Part shown: positions 28,401 to 40,400 of the stretch, piece after piece | Position numbering within the stretch: position 1 is the first letter of the stretch | Layout: each line of letters begins with the position of its first letter | Assembly: GCA_016617855.1 (NCBI GenBank) | Contig: JAECUM010003705.1 | Span: 62,001-126,000 of the forward strand | DNA: 64,000 nt | Reading direction: 5' to 3' | Source of the DNA: Megalonaias nervosa | Lineage: Eukaryota; Mollusca; Bivalvia; Unionida; Unionidae | The notes under the pieces: model-generated | Told to the model about the DNA's origin: nothing | The model's input: the letters and a program-made list of their open reading frames with translations, nothing else | The model's database searches: none | Translations under genes and position numbers: made by a program

Positions 28401-31400
28401 ACTCCAACTACACTACAAGTACCACTACTGGAGATCAGAGTCTGCTTGTATTACAGTCACAAATCATCATATGAAGAACAAAATACAATGGAAGGATAAA
28501 AAGTAGACAAAGTAGAATAGTCACAATCTTTTCTTTAAATTCTACACTCAAATATATAATTTACACACTACAACCACCGACTTTTTTAGTACAAAGTTCT
28601 TTAACATGGTCAGCAATTTCCTTTTTGATAGTTTCTATTTCTGACTGCCTGTGCAGTTTTTCTTTCTTCAATGCACTGGCTTGTGTAACAAAGGAGATTT
28701 TTCTGGTAGCTTCTGCCTTTTCATATAATTTGTAAGATGTTTTCTCGAGATGCTAGATACTGTCCTCAATCCTTTTGCTTCTCTTTCTTCGACTCCTCCA
28801 AAGCTTCAAGGGTCTGTTTTCTTTTAGCTGTCTGTGTAGCTGATTTAGCCTTCAAACACTCATCCTCAAGGTTCTGTATGTATCTTTGCCTAGCCAACTT
28901 GTAAGACATCAGAAGTTCCTTTGTAAAATTACTTCATTATGGAGGTATAATCCACCATTATTTCACTTTTAAGTATATGGGAAATTAATTACCAGGTCTT
29001 TAATTCTTGTTTTTGACACAAATCGGGGTTGAACACACACTTCCCAGGCATTTTGCTCCACGTGAAATGGGTAAGCTCTTGGAGAAAAATACCCAGATAA
29101 ATCTTCCATATTCTCAATGCCATGTACACCTGTTTATCCTTTAGCGGTGTGAATGCAGCCTCCTGAATATTCAGTAGCAATCGCAGTTTACGGAGACTGT
29201 CGAAGCCCAGCCCATGTTCTCTCTCTGACACACTTCATGAAAACACATCGACTGACCTCGTATATGGTGATTTGCATAATTTATGTGTATCTGAAGTTGT
29301 CCATGCCGGACAAAATCGATTTCTGGAATAACTTTGACACATGATATGATGCATTCATGCGGCATCTAAAAACTGTCTGCCACAAAAGTATGCCACATGT
29401 CACCACATCTAATTTTTTATATATGCTGTCACATAAAAATTTTACAGGTACATTTGCATGTAGTAAGTACACTGTGTAGAAAGCAGCCTTTTTGCTTACT
29501 TTTCAAGGTACCATGTGAACTCTGTACATTCTATAATGTCTGGTTGAGTAAGCGCTTATTCTGAATAACAATTTTTGAATCGACCAGAATGGGTATGTGG
29601 ATTTCTATACAATGTGGATTTCTATACATTTTTCAACCCCTGCTTTTTAATATGACCTGTACAAGGTCATTAAAACTACAGACCTGCTAACCTTAACAAG
29701 ACCTTCTCAGTTAGGCAATCATTTTTTGACCCATTAAGTTTTTCTTTGGGGTGTCACAAAAACCAAGTACTCCTATATTAAAGTTGGAATATATGCATTT
29801 AAAAAAAGTTAGATGCATGATTGGAGACTGATGCAGCAATAGTAAACATCATGTTCAACTATCAAGTCTGTAAAGTACACTTTGAGCTTAGCAGTCTGCA
29901 GTAGTTTCACAAACTGCAGTTCTAAACCCATGGAACTCAATATTTTAAATGCTTGGTTCACTCTGGAGATCACATGCTCTTGAATTAAACTTAAACGTGC
30001 AGAAACCATTATTTTCTTATCAGACATACCCTGACTGTGACCGCTGATCTTTATATCCCAGAATCTATCAGTTTCTTGTTTATGCTAAGTGCAAGCCATG
30101 CAGTTTAATCAGGAACAAAGTTATTCTGCAAAACCAAGTTTACTTCAAGCCACAATTTCCCTGACCTTTGACCTTTAAACTTACAAATTATTAGGCCAAT
30201 TTCCTATGTTAAGTGCAAGCCTTCCACACCTTATGCAAAAAAACATCTTTTGTCTTTCAGTCAAAGACCTCAAAAATTATTTGTTTTCTTCCAGTCACAG
30301 TGAACTTGACCTCTGGAATCCCAATTCAATAGACTTCTTTCTTACCAAAAGCATAAGCCATCCACAAAGTTTGGTCCAAATCTGTGATGTAGAACAAATG
30401 CTGTTGTACATAAACCATTTTATTTCTTTCAGTTACAGTGACCCTGACCTACTCCAAGTGCAGATCATCCAAAATTGGATAACTATAGATGGTGGAGAAC
30501 ATGAGTCACTGTGCAGAAACCATTTTGAAATTTCTGTTTTCAGTCACAGTGATATTAATAATTTTGACCTATTGATCTTGAAATCAATAGGGTGCAAGTT
30601 ATCCACAAAATCTAGAAAGTGGATGGTTGAGAACTGGAGTTATTCTGCATAAATCAGTTTTCTTCTATCAGTGATCTTGATCTCCCTCTCCTGTGGGTTC
30701 TTTCTCACTCCAAGTGGAAGCCATTCAGAAAGTTTAGTACCTGTACAAAGTAGACCAATGGAATTACTGTGTCAAAAAAAAAATTGCAAACAGATACCAT
30801 AAGGCCCATATATAAATAGTTCTATAGGCCTACTAAATCAATATGTGAGCCTAAATAAAATATGTGGGGCCCCGAGTGGCCGAGTGGTCTAAAGCGCTCT
30901 CTGTTACGGATCACTGCCATCTCACCTCTGTCTGTGTGGGTTCGAGTCTAAGATTTGGCGAATGTGGATATGTGAGAAAGCTTGCCAGTAGCTTCTTGTG
31001 GGTTGGTGGTTCTTTCCGCGGATTTCCCGGTTTCTTCCTCCACCATTAATACTGGTCGCCATGTATAGTCTATTGTGTGCTGAAAAATGGCGTTAAGCCC
31101 GACAACAACAACAACATAAATAAAATATGAAACATTCTTCCATTATTTTATGCAACCAAAGCAGATTTGAAATGAATGGGTACATACATTACCCCTGGTG
31201 ATGTCTAAGATTAGATATTAACAGCTTGGTTTTTTATTAAGAAGGAACTTGAAGCATATATATTTCTTTTACTAAGAATGTAAAAACAAACTAAAATCTT
31301 ACAAACTAAATTTAAAGTAGCAACAAATTGAGGTGTAGTTGAAATTAATTTAAAATGTAACCATTTGAATGTGTATCATATTTAGTATATGCATTGTACA

Positions 31401-34400
31401 AATTAACGAACAGTGTAAATTTTACCCACAAGCTCATCACAATAAGCACATATCAATAATGTCATAAACAGTGACATTATTATATGCATGTACATACTAT
31501 AAGAGTTAGTTCCCTTTGTTTTTGGGATATCTCCACTTTGGAGGCTCATTCCATCTCCCATTACAGCCATACCCGCACAAGGACAAGTGTAGCATCTGTT
31601 CTATTTAGACTAATTTGATCCACCAAGTTAGGTAGAGTAATACACCAGGCATTCATTGTGGTATGAAAATGATTGTGATGAAGATTGATTTTAACAGTCA
31701 CTTCCCTACTCCAAGGTTTGCTAAGTTCAGGACATACCTGTCTATTTTGTAAAAAAGTTTACCACAAAGAGTCATTTGTGCTTTCTGGGGTATGTGTGAG
31801 TGCTGCAATGAATATGACATTTTGCAAGCAATGCTACATGATAAGGAAATTACTTAAGATGAATTTTACCTGATCCTCAAATCTGTGGATGCGCGACAAA
31901 GAAAGAGCTAGTGCAAAGTTAAAAGTAGCCATGATCTTGCCAGCACTATTTTGTTGATTACCCTGAAAATAAAAAATATTTTTAAAAAATGTAAACATAT
32001 TATTGTTATTATATACATATACAGTGAGAAAGAGAGAGAAAGGGGGGGGGGGTATGCATTCATTAGAATTACACAATAAGATTTCGAAGTTACTGAATGT
32101 ACCACAAATTATTTGTCTTGCTGGTCTACGAGCTGAAAATTTTCAAGTACAGGACTTAGTGACAGAAATATTCTTTTTTCTGCTATTAGGATAATTGGCA
32201 CATGTTATAAATAGTGTTGAGGACAACAAGAAAACAAAACAATGATAATACCTCATTATTTCTGTACAATCATTCTAACAGGCATTTTGACAAACAAGAT
32301 GAAAGAGTTCATAAATGGGTTTTGAAAATATGAAAGAGTAATGTCCCAAAAATCAAATGATGTAGTCTGCAAAGAAACACGCCTTTAAAAGTTAATGTCT
32401 TCCTCATGTGGTTTGTGCCTAATTGTACCAGAAAGGTTTTAATCAGATTGTAATACACAAAAATCCCCTAGAGCAAACATGTAGACCAAAATATCTAAGC
32501 CCAAACTATGCACAATTTTAAAAAAATGTAAAACTAGTTATTATTGACAGAAAATAACTTGAGGACAACAAGATTACCCTGAAAATAAAAAATAAAAAAC
32601 AATATTCTGTTGTTAAGCTGACAGAATCTCTCTTTTTGGAGCAGTTTCCGAATCTCCTGGAGTATGGAAATTCGATAGGTGGCAACTTGATTATTCTTGG
32701 AGATTTCAACTTTCACTCTGATTGTCCTGGAAACCCATGCACATCAAAACTCCTAGATTCCATTCACGTTTTCAACCTCAAACAGTCAGTTAGCCAACCC
32801 ACCCATAAACATGGTCACATTTTAGACTGGATTCTTTACAGACCTGATGATAATATTCTACAGTCCTCCCTGGTGTCCCACGAACTTTCATCAGATCACC
32901 TCTGCATTATATGCCATCTTGACATATCAGTCCCTAACCCTCCACCTTTATTCACTACTAAGAGAAACCTCCATATGATAAACAGAACCCAACTAATGCA
33001 TTACATCCAAGCAAACCTAACAACTAGCTTACCTCCTACAGCAGAACAACTAGATAACTGCCTGCGTTCATTGCCTGATAAACATGCCCCAGCAACCAAG
33101 TGCAGAGTAGCAATTCAGAAGTGTTCTCCGTGGTATAGCAGTGTTAGGGACCAGCTTCGCATTGCTAAAAGAGACCGCCGTAAAGCTGAGAGGCTTTGGC
33201 TTTTCACCAGACTCACTATTCATAAGCAGATCTATGAGGCCGCTAAGAAGAATGTCACAAACATAGTCCATGCAGCGAAATCAGCCCAATACAGTACTAA
33301 GATCATGGAAAGTTCCAGCTGCAAAGAGCTATATGAGATTACTAACAAGCTAATGTCAAGGAACAAATGTACACCACTTCCAGCTACCTTCTCTCTAGTC
33401 GACCTTCCGGACCTGTTTGCAAATTTCTTCCAAGGACAAAGTACAAACCATCTGAGATAAACTTGACAACACAATTTCAGTTGACTAGTCGTCACCATAC
33501 AGTTGCAATACAGAATTTCAGCGGCAACTGTTAGCAGCATTTGAACCTGTCTCTATGGATTTAGTACGTACAATCGTGATGAAGAGTGCACCAAAGTCAT
33601 GTGAACTTGATCCGATTCCGACGTCACTGCTGCTAGAGTGCTTAGATCCAATATTGCCTGCACTAACTGATGTTATTAATACCTCTCTCTCATCTGGGGA
33701 ATTCCCATCATTTTACAAAACTGCCATTGTAAAGCCTCTGCTGAAAACACCAACACTCGACCATAATGATTTAAAGAACTACCGCCCAGTTTCTAATCTC
33801 CAATTCATGTCAAAAATCTTAGAAAAAGTTGTTCTATCCCAACTTGTATCTCATCTGAATTCAAACAGTCTTTTTAGCAATGTACAGTCTGCATATCGCC
33901 TTTGCCACAGTACTGAAACTACTCTTCTGAAAGTAGTCAATGACCTTCTCTCTGCTTTGGATAGCGGAAAGATTACAGTCCTCACCCTCCTTGACTTGTC
34001 TGCAGCATTTGACACAATAGACCATGATATATTACTTCACCGTCTCCAGCATGTATTTGGCATTCACGATACGGCCTTACTATGGTTCAAGTCCTACTTG
34101 GTCAACAGGACACAAATTGTGTCCGCAAATGGTATACACTCCAGCCCAGTTGATCTATGCTGTGGTGTTCCACAAGGGTCTGTTCTTGGACCTGTTCTCT
34201 TCATTCTATACACTCAGCCACTCTCTGAGGCCCCGAGTGGCCGAGTGGTCTAAAGCGCTCTCCGTTATGGATCACTGCCATCTCACCTCTGTCTGCGTGG
34301 GTTCGAGTCTATGATTCGGCGAATGTGGATATGTGAGAAAGCTTGCCAGTAGCTTCTCGTGGGTCGGTGGTTCTTTCCACGGATTTCCCGGTTTCTTCCT

Positions 34401-37400
34401 CCACCATTAATACTGGCCGCCATGTATAGCCTATTGTGTGCTGAAAAATGGCGTTAAGCCCCACAACAACAACAACATCAGCCACTCTCAAGTGTCATAG
34501 ATCATCATCCAGTGTCTCACCAATTGTATGTTGATGACACCCAAATATACAAATCTAGCCGTCCAACTGAAGTTGAAGCTACCATCCAAGGCGTAGAGAG
34601 GTGCATTTCCGATGTGAAATCATGGATGACATGTAACAAGCTGCAGATGAATGATGATAAAACTGAAGCCATTCTGATTACAACATAAAGACTTTCTCAT
34701 TCACATCCTTTACCACAGACAATAAATATCAGCGACACCAACATTAAATTCACACAGTCAGTACGAAACCTCAGTGTTACTCTTGACAGTACTCTCTCAT
34801 TGCACCAACATGTCATGAACATATGCAAGGCTGCATATCTTGAACTGAGATGCATCAGCTCCATTCGCAAGTATCTTTCAGTTGATGCCACCAAAACACT
34901 TGTGTGTTCCTTAGTGCTTTCAAGACTGGACTATTGTAACTCAATTCTGTCTGGTTCGTCTCAATATCTACTCCAGAAACTTCAAAAAGTTCAAAACACA
35001 GTTTCTCGGATCATCCTTAGAGTACCACAATCAGAGCACGCCTCTCCCCTGCTCTCTACCCTACACTGGCAGTCCATATGATCCAGAATTAAACACAAAA
35101 TTTGTTCTCTGTGCTATGTTTCACTGACGGGCTCCAGTCCAACATACCTATCTGACCTCACCCATGTGTACACACCTGCAAGATACTTACGCTCCTCTTC
35201 TGACACTCGTATTCTCATTATTCCCACTATGAAAATGAAATCATATGGACAACGCTCCTTTGCATACCAGGGCCCAGCAACGTGGAACAAATTGCCCACT
35301 GCACTTAGACACAAAGACACAGTGATCTCATTCAAGAGCGCTCTTAAAACTCACCTATTTCAACTGCAAGAACAGACTTAAAGACCTAATAATGTATCCT
35401 TATAATGTATCCTTACCTTAAATATTTACAGCATGTTTTCTGTTTCTAATTTCGTGGTGTTTGTTTTTTATTTTGTAATCATATCATTATATGTTTTTTT
35501 AAGTGTTGTCAAATGTTGTAAAGCACTTAGAGCTTCTAAAGATTAGGCGCTATACAAAGTCCTCATTATTAATTATTGCATGCAAATCTAAGCAGGTCAT
35601 CTATGTATGTTTAGAATCATGCATACCAAATTTCCTTTGTTTACCCGCAGTAGTTTTAGTTTCACTGCACAAAAGAGATTTTAGTAAAATATGTCCCAAA
35701 AATTAAAGGAGGTTGGTGTCTGCATGTTGAGCCCACATTTAAAGCATTGCTATTAAACTGTGACCTTGACCGTTAAAACAAAAGGTTGGTAAACATGTCA
35801 TAGAATGAATTCATAGCTGCCAACCCTCCAGGCTCGCAATTAGTGAAAATAGGGATAGAAATTACTAAATTATGACATGAATTCGTGAAGCGATCTTCGA
35901 GTCCGGGAATATTTGTTGGAACAAATGTCTAGCATGGGATCCAACTGATAAAGGTAGCTTGTGTTCAACAAGAAAACTCACAATGTTTCAGCATTGGTAG
36001 CTTGCAGGTCTTCCCTCAATGGCTTAAAATATTCCAGACCTGAAATCTGCTGGAGTTCTTACGTTTTCCCAACCTCAATGTGCTTTTTGCTACCAATGTG
36101 CTTTCTCACATCATCTCTGCCACCATGCCCAATGCTAAAATTTGTGGCACACTATGTGCAAAAAGCATGATGTATATTGGTGTTTGATGGCTGAATGCAC
36201 AGCCAATTTTTGGTATATTCCGAACTAAACTTCACTTTTTGTGCAATACATTTCTTTTTCCTTGGTGGTGAAGACATTTTCAACATCGATGCAGAACGGT
36301 AGTTCAAATCAATGTTGGTGGCACATGCGCAAAGCAAAATTCCGGTTAGGCCCCAGTTTCTCTCAAAAGCATTTGTAAAACTACTCTTACACATATAGAT
36401 TAAAATACGCTAAAATGCTTTCTACCAGGCCAACTGTATCAATCGGCTATAGTTCTACTAATATCACGACCAGCAAATTCTGGACCGTTTCGGCAACTGC
36501 CAATATTACGACTAGCACTTAACAGGAAATCAGTTATTTTATTAAAGATTTAAAATAATTGAGAATTGGGGTATCCATGATTTTTTGGCATGTGGCATGA
36601 ATCAGTGAATCACTGAAAAAGTCATGAAATTCACACCAAAATCGTGAGGGTTGGCAGCTATGTGAATTGTCTTAGCTTCATAATGATTCATCAAAAGTTT
36701 AAAGACAATTTTTAAAAAGGAGTTTAGGAAATAAGAGCAAATTAAAAAAATCAAATGTAAACCATAATGCAAATTTTCTATGAGACCTTGACCCCAAAGT
36801 TGAAGGGCAAGTAGGCATCTCACAATGAATTGTCACAGATTTGTAATGATTTATTCCATGCATGATGGAACTACATCAAGGGTTTTGAAAGTATAAGCAA
36901 ATGAAAGACTTGAACCAAAACTTAAACGCAAATGTTTGATTACTGTCACCTTCACTCCAAGGTCAGAAGTGTAAACAAGGTCTTAAAATGAATCATCTTA
37001 GCTTAATAATGATTAATGCCAAGTATGATAAGAATCTATAACGTGGTCAAGGAAATATAAGCAAATGGAAAAAAATTTAACCTAAACAATGACACAAATT
37101 TTCTATAACTATGACCTTGATCCCAAGGTTAAAGGGGCAAACTATTGATGACAATGACAATGCTATCACTGCTTAAAATGTGGCTGCCCTATCCAGGCAT
37201 GAAAATGACAAATTTCAAAATTCCACTGAACAAAGAATCCCTCAATAATGCTGGACCAATGGGAACTGTTTTCAATCATTATTTGGGAGAAAAATTCCTG
37301 AAATTGAGGAATTCCCTTACCATTCTCATGCTTGTATGTCTCACTTCTCATAATATAGACTCAACAAACAATGTGTTCACAAACTTTGAAATACTGCTGA

Positions 37401-40400
37401 AATGGCCTGAAATCTAACCAAGTCATCTACGTAAAGATCAAACTATATCAAACAATTTTTTTTTTCACCTTTAATATTTTTGATGTCCTAAATGTAAAAC
37501 AAACAGTGTAATATAAAAATGAAAAAACTGCTACAATGTCATAAATCTAATCAGTTCATGTACATATGAATAGAAACATGCATATCAAATTTCAATTTAC
37601 TTAACTGTACTCACAAGTTTTGGGTTTAAATTGAGTAAAAATATTCAAAACCTGTATTTATGGCATCAAGATCTTATCAGGTCATCTGCATATAAAAACA
37701 AATATTTCATTTGTCAAAACTAAAGTTGTTTTTGTCTAATTGTGTTAGCATAATTTTTTGTTTATAAAGTTTACACATTTTTAATTCAAAGAAAAAAAGG
37801 TTAATGACCTGAAAATCTAATGGGTTCAACAAAACATCCTTACAAATATTCAAGGTAATTCTCATTTGAAAATGATGAGTTGTTTTTGTGCATTCTTGCT
37901 AACAACTTGCTTGGGATGAGTGGATATATGAATGTTTACAGATATGGATGGACACACAGCAACAAAAACATTTTTTCCATTTCTGTTATCACACTGTACC
38001 AAGAGGTCATACTGTTTGCAACACATGCTGAGAAGCAATTCCCCTCTTTATGACTCATAATCCTTGTTGCAAAAATAAAACCAGTTTGACTTATAAGCCA
38101 TGTTGCAAAGTAACTCCAGTTTACGACTTGTAAGCCATGCTGTAAACCCGCTCTTTATGACTTGTATAACATATTGCAAAGTAACTCCATTGTTTATGAC
38201 TTGGAACCCATTCTGTTAAGCAACTCCTACGTGCCAACCCCAAGATTGGCATCAGCATAAATCTGAGCATAAAAAGGGTAATGTATACATGCCATAATTC
38301 CAATAAATTGTATGAAAAAAGTACATTTAGTTTTGCTATTAACCTAGTTAAAGTTAATGTCACAATGGGCCAAATCAATGTGGATTACTACCAGTATTTC
38401 ATTTTGTGTCTCTGTGTGTGTGTGTGTGTGTGAGATCACTCAAAGTAATTAGTCTAGATATCTAACGTGTGTGTGTGTGTGTAATTAGTCTAGATTTCTA
38501 ACTCATATGCTATTCTTATGAAGCAGTCTTCTTTTTTTGGAATAGCCTCAAATTTATAACAGAGTTCCTGCCACAAATTTATAAAAAGATTTAAGACCTT
38601 TCCAGACCATAAAAAATTTCCAGACCTAATCATGCGACAAGTTTATTGACCTGCACAGCCGACATGATGCTTTAGTCTTAAGTTTGGAAGGCCCTGTCCA
38701 GGCTTTTAAGTCATCAGCTTCTTCCCACAAGGGTTATAAACACAATGTCCAGGCATTCTTTAAATATCAGATCCACACAGGCACACAAAAAGATCAGTCC
38801 AAGAATGTTGAATCAAATAAAATCCAATGAAATTAAAATGAATACTCACTAGCACAACACAAAACTTAACAAAATAATTCGTGAAAAAGGGTTAATACAG
38901 ATCAGGAGAGCTGAAATTCAATGACTTTTCAATGACCAGTTTTCAGTGACTACTCAAGCTATCAAGTGTTCTGCTTCAGTTACTAATTTAAATACAAGAA
39001 ACAAATACAAAACCAATACAGAAATAAATAAATGTAACATGAAAGGGATAATGATATATAAATAGAAAATCATTGTAATGCAGATGATAACCATTACCCT
39101 TCAGCTTCTATACTTTCTTCTCCAGCTGCAGCTCCAGTGCTTTCACTTCAGAAATGCTGCCAGGATTTTATCGGGGTGGGGGTGGGGTGGGGTGGGGGGC
39201 AGGTACCAACTTGTTACGAAAATAAGGGGGGGAGTAGAACAAAAAGGAGGGAGAGGAGGAAATGACTATAGTTCACTATATACCTAGCACTACAATATCC
39301 ATCTATCTTTCTTCCAGCTACACTCTGTTAGAGTCCTAATGAAATCAAAAATCAAAATCCTTAAAAGATGTTACCTCTAGTTGTATATGCATTAATCTGT
39401 TGATTTTTCTGAGCTTAATCTGTTCCTCACCAGCATATGAATATTGTTCTATGCTGAGACTCCCCTGCTGATGGGGCATATACATAGCTAGCTTAGCCAG
39501 CTGGAACAAGTTTGGAAATTGTTCCTTATGTTTATTATGTACATTTTTTCACTGCTCATGGGTAATGTCTTTTCGGTACTTTAGCACCAAAATAAGATTT
39601 TTCACTAACATAAGCTCTGCTTACGTTTCACTTTTTTAAATCACTTGTTCTGATAGTGGTATTTTGATCAAATAAATATATTTACTTCATAATTTTATTT
39701 TTAGATTATTTATTAAATTAATCTGAACCCTTATGAGGCTATATGTAGCTATGCTCAAGGTATTTTTAATGATGTATTTTTAATAAGAACTGTTATCATT
39801 TTTGGATTTACCCTCATTATTACGTATTTATGTTTTTGTTTTCTTTTTCCACTCTTAAACCTTAAGATATTAATATAAAAGCTGATTAAAAATTGAAATC
39901 ACAGTTTTCTGGACTTTGTGAATTTGCAAACATGTTAAAAATATAAACACTTTTTATTGTACACTAAATTAAATACATTTGTGAAATCCCTATATTTCTT
40001 CAAGTGAATTCATTAGACAGTGAAAACATATAATAATAATAATAATAATAATGAGGACTTTGTATAGCGCCTAATCTTTAGAAACTCTAAGCGCTTTACA
40101 ACATTTGACAACACTTAAAAAAACATATATAATGATACGATTACAAAATTAAAAACAAACACCTGGAAAGTAGAAACAGAAAATATGCTGTAAATATTTA
40201 TATCCCCATGTCATTCATATCTAGGATAATTTGGTGGTAAATCATCATCGATTGTACATTAGAATTCACCTTGCACTGATTTACTCCGAAAAAAATATAA
40301 TCCATATGAATCAAAGAATATAAATCTGTGTTACTATTCATTGTTTAAATTGCTCTTGTTCTTCTACCTGTAAGCTGAGTAGTAAATAAAATATCCGCCC

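Larger units (their letters stand above)
32594..35575 (+). mobile_element. CR1/L2-clade LINE, 5'-truncated, split by a SINE
   Basis: Plus-strand endonuclease, RT and C-terminal tail occur in order, followed by a 3' UTR ending aggcgctatacaaagtcctc-attatt. It starts inside the endonuclease, so it is 5'-truncated as most LINE copies are. Internal stops (33514-ish TAG, 34686 TAA, 35079 TGA) and a frameshift near 33440 make it inactive. A 3'-end fragment of the same family is at 40030-40205 on the other strand. Confidence 0.88.

Noticed and set aside
30206..30652. 148-codon protein gene
   Set aside because: The frame follows a tandem repeat unit by unit and has no recognisable domain.
34214..34489. 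An intron within a functional RT gene at 34.2-34.5 kb
   Set aside because: The interruption is a SINE with a 12-bp target duplication and lacks GT/AG ends.
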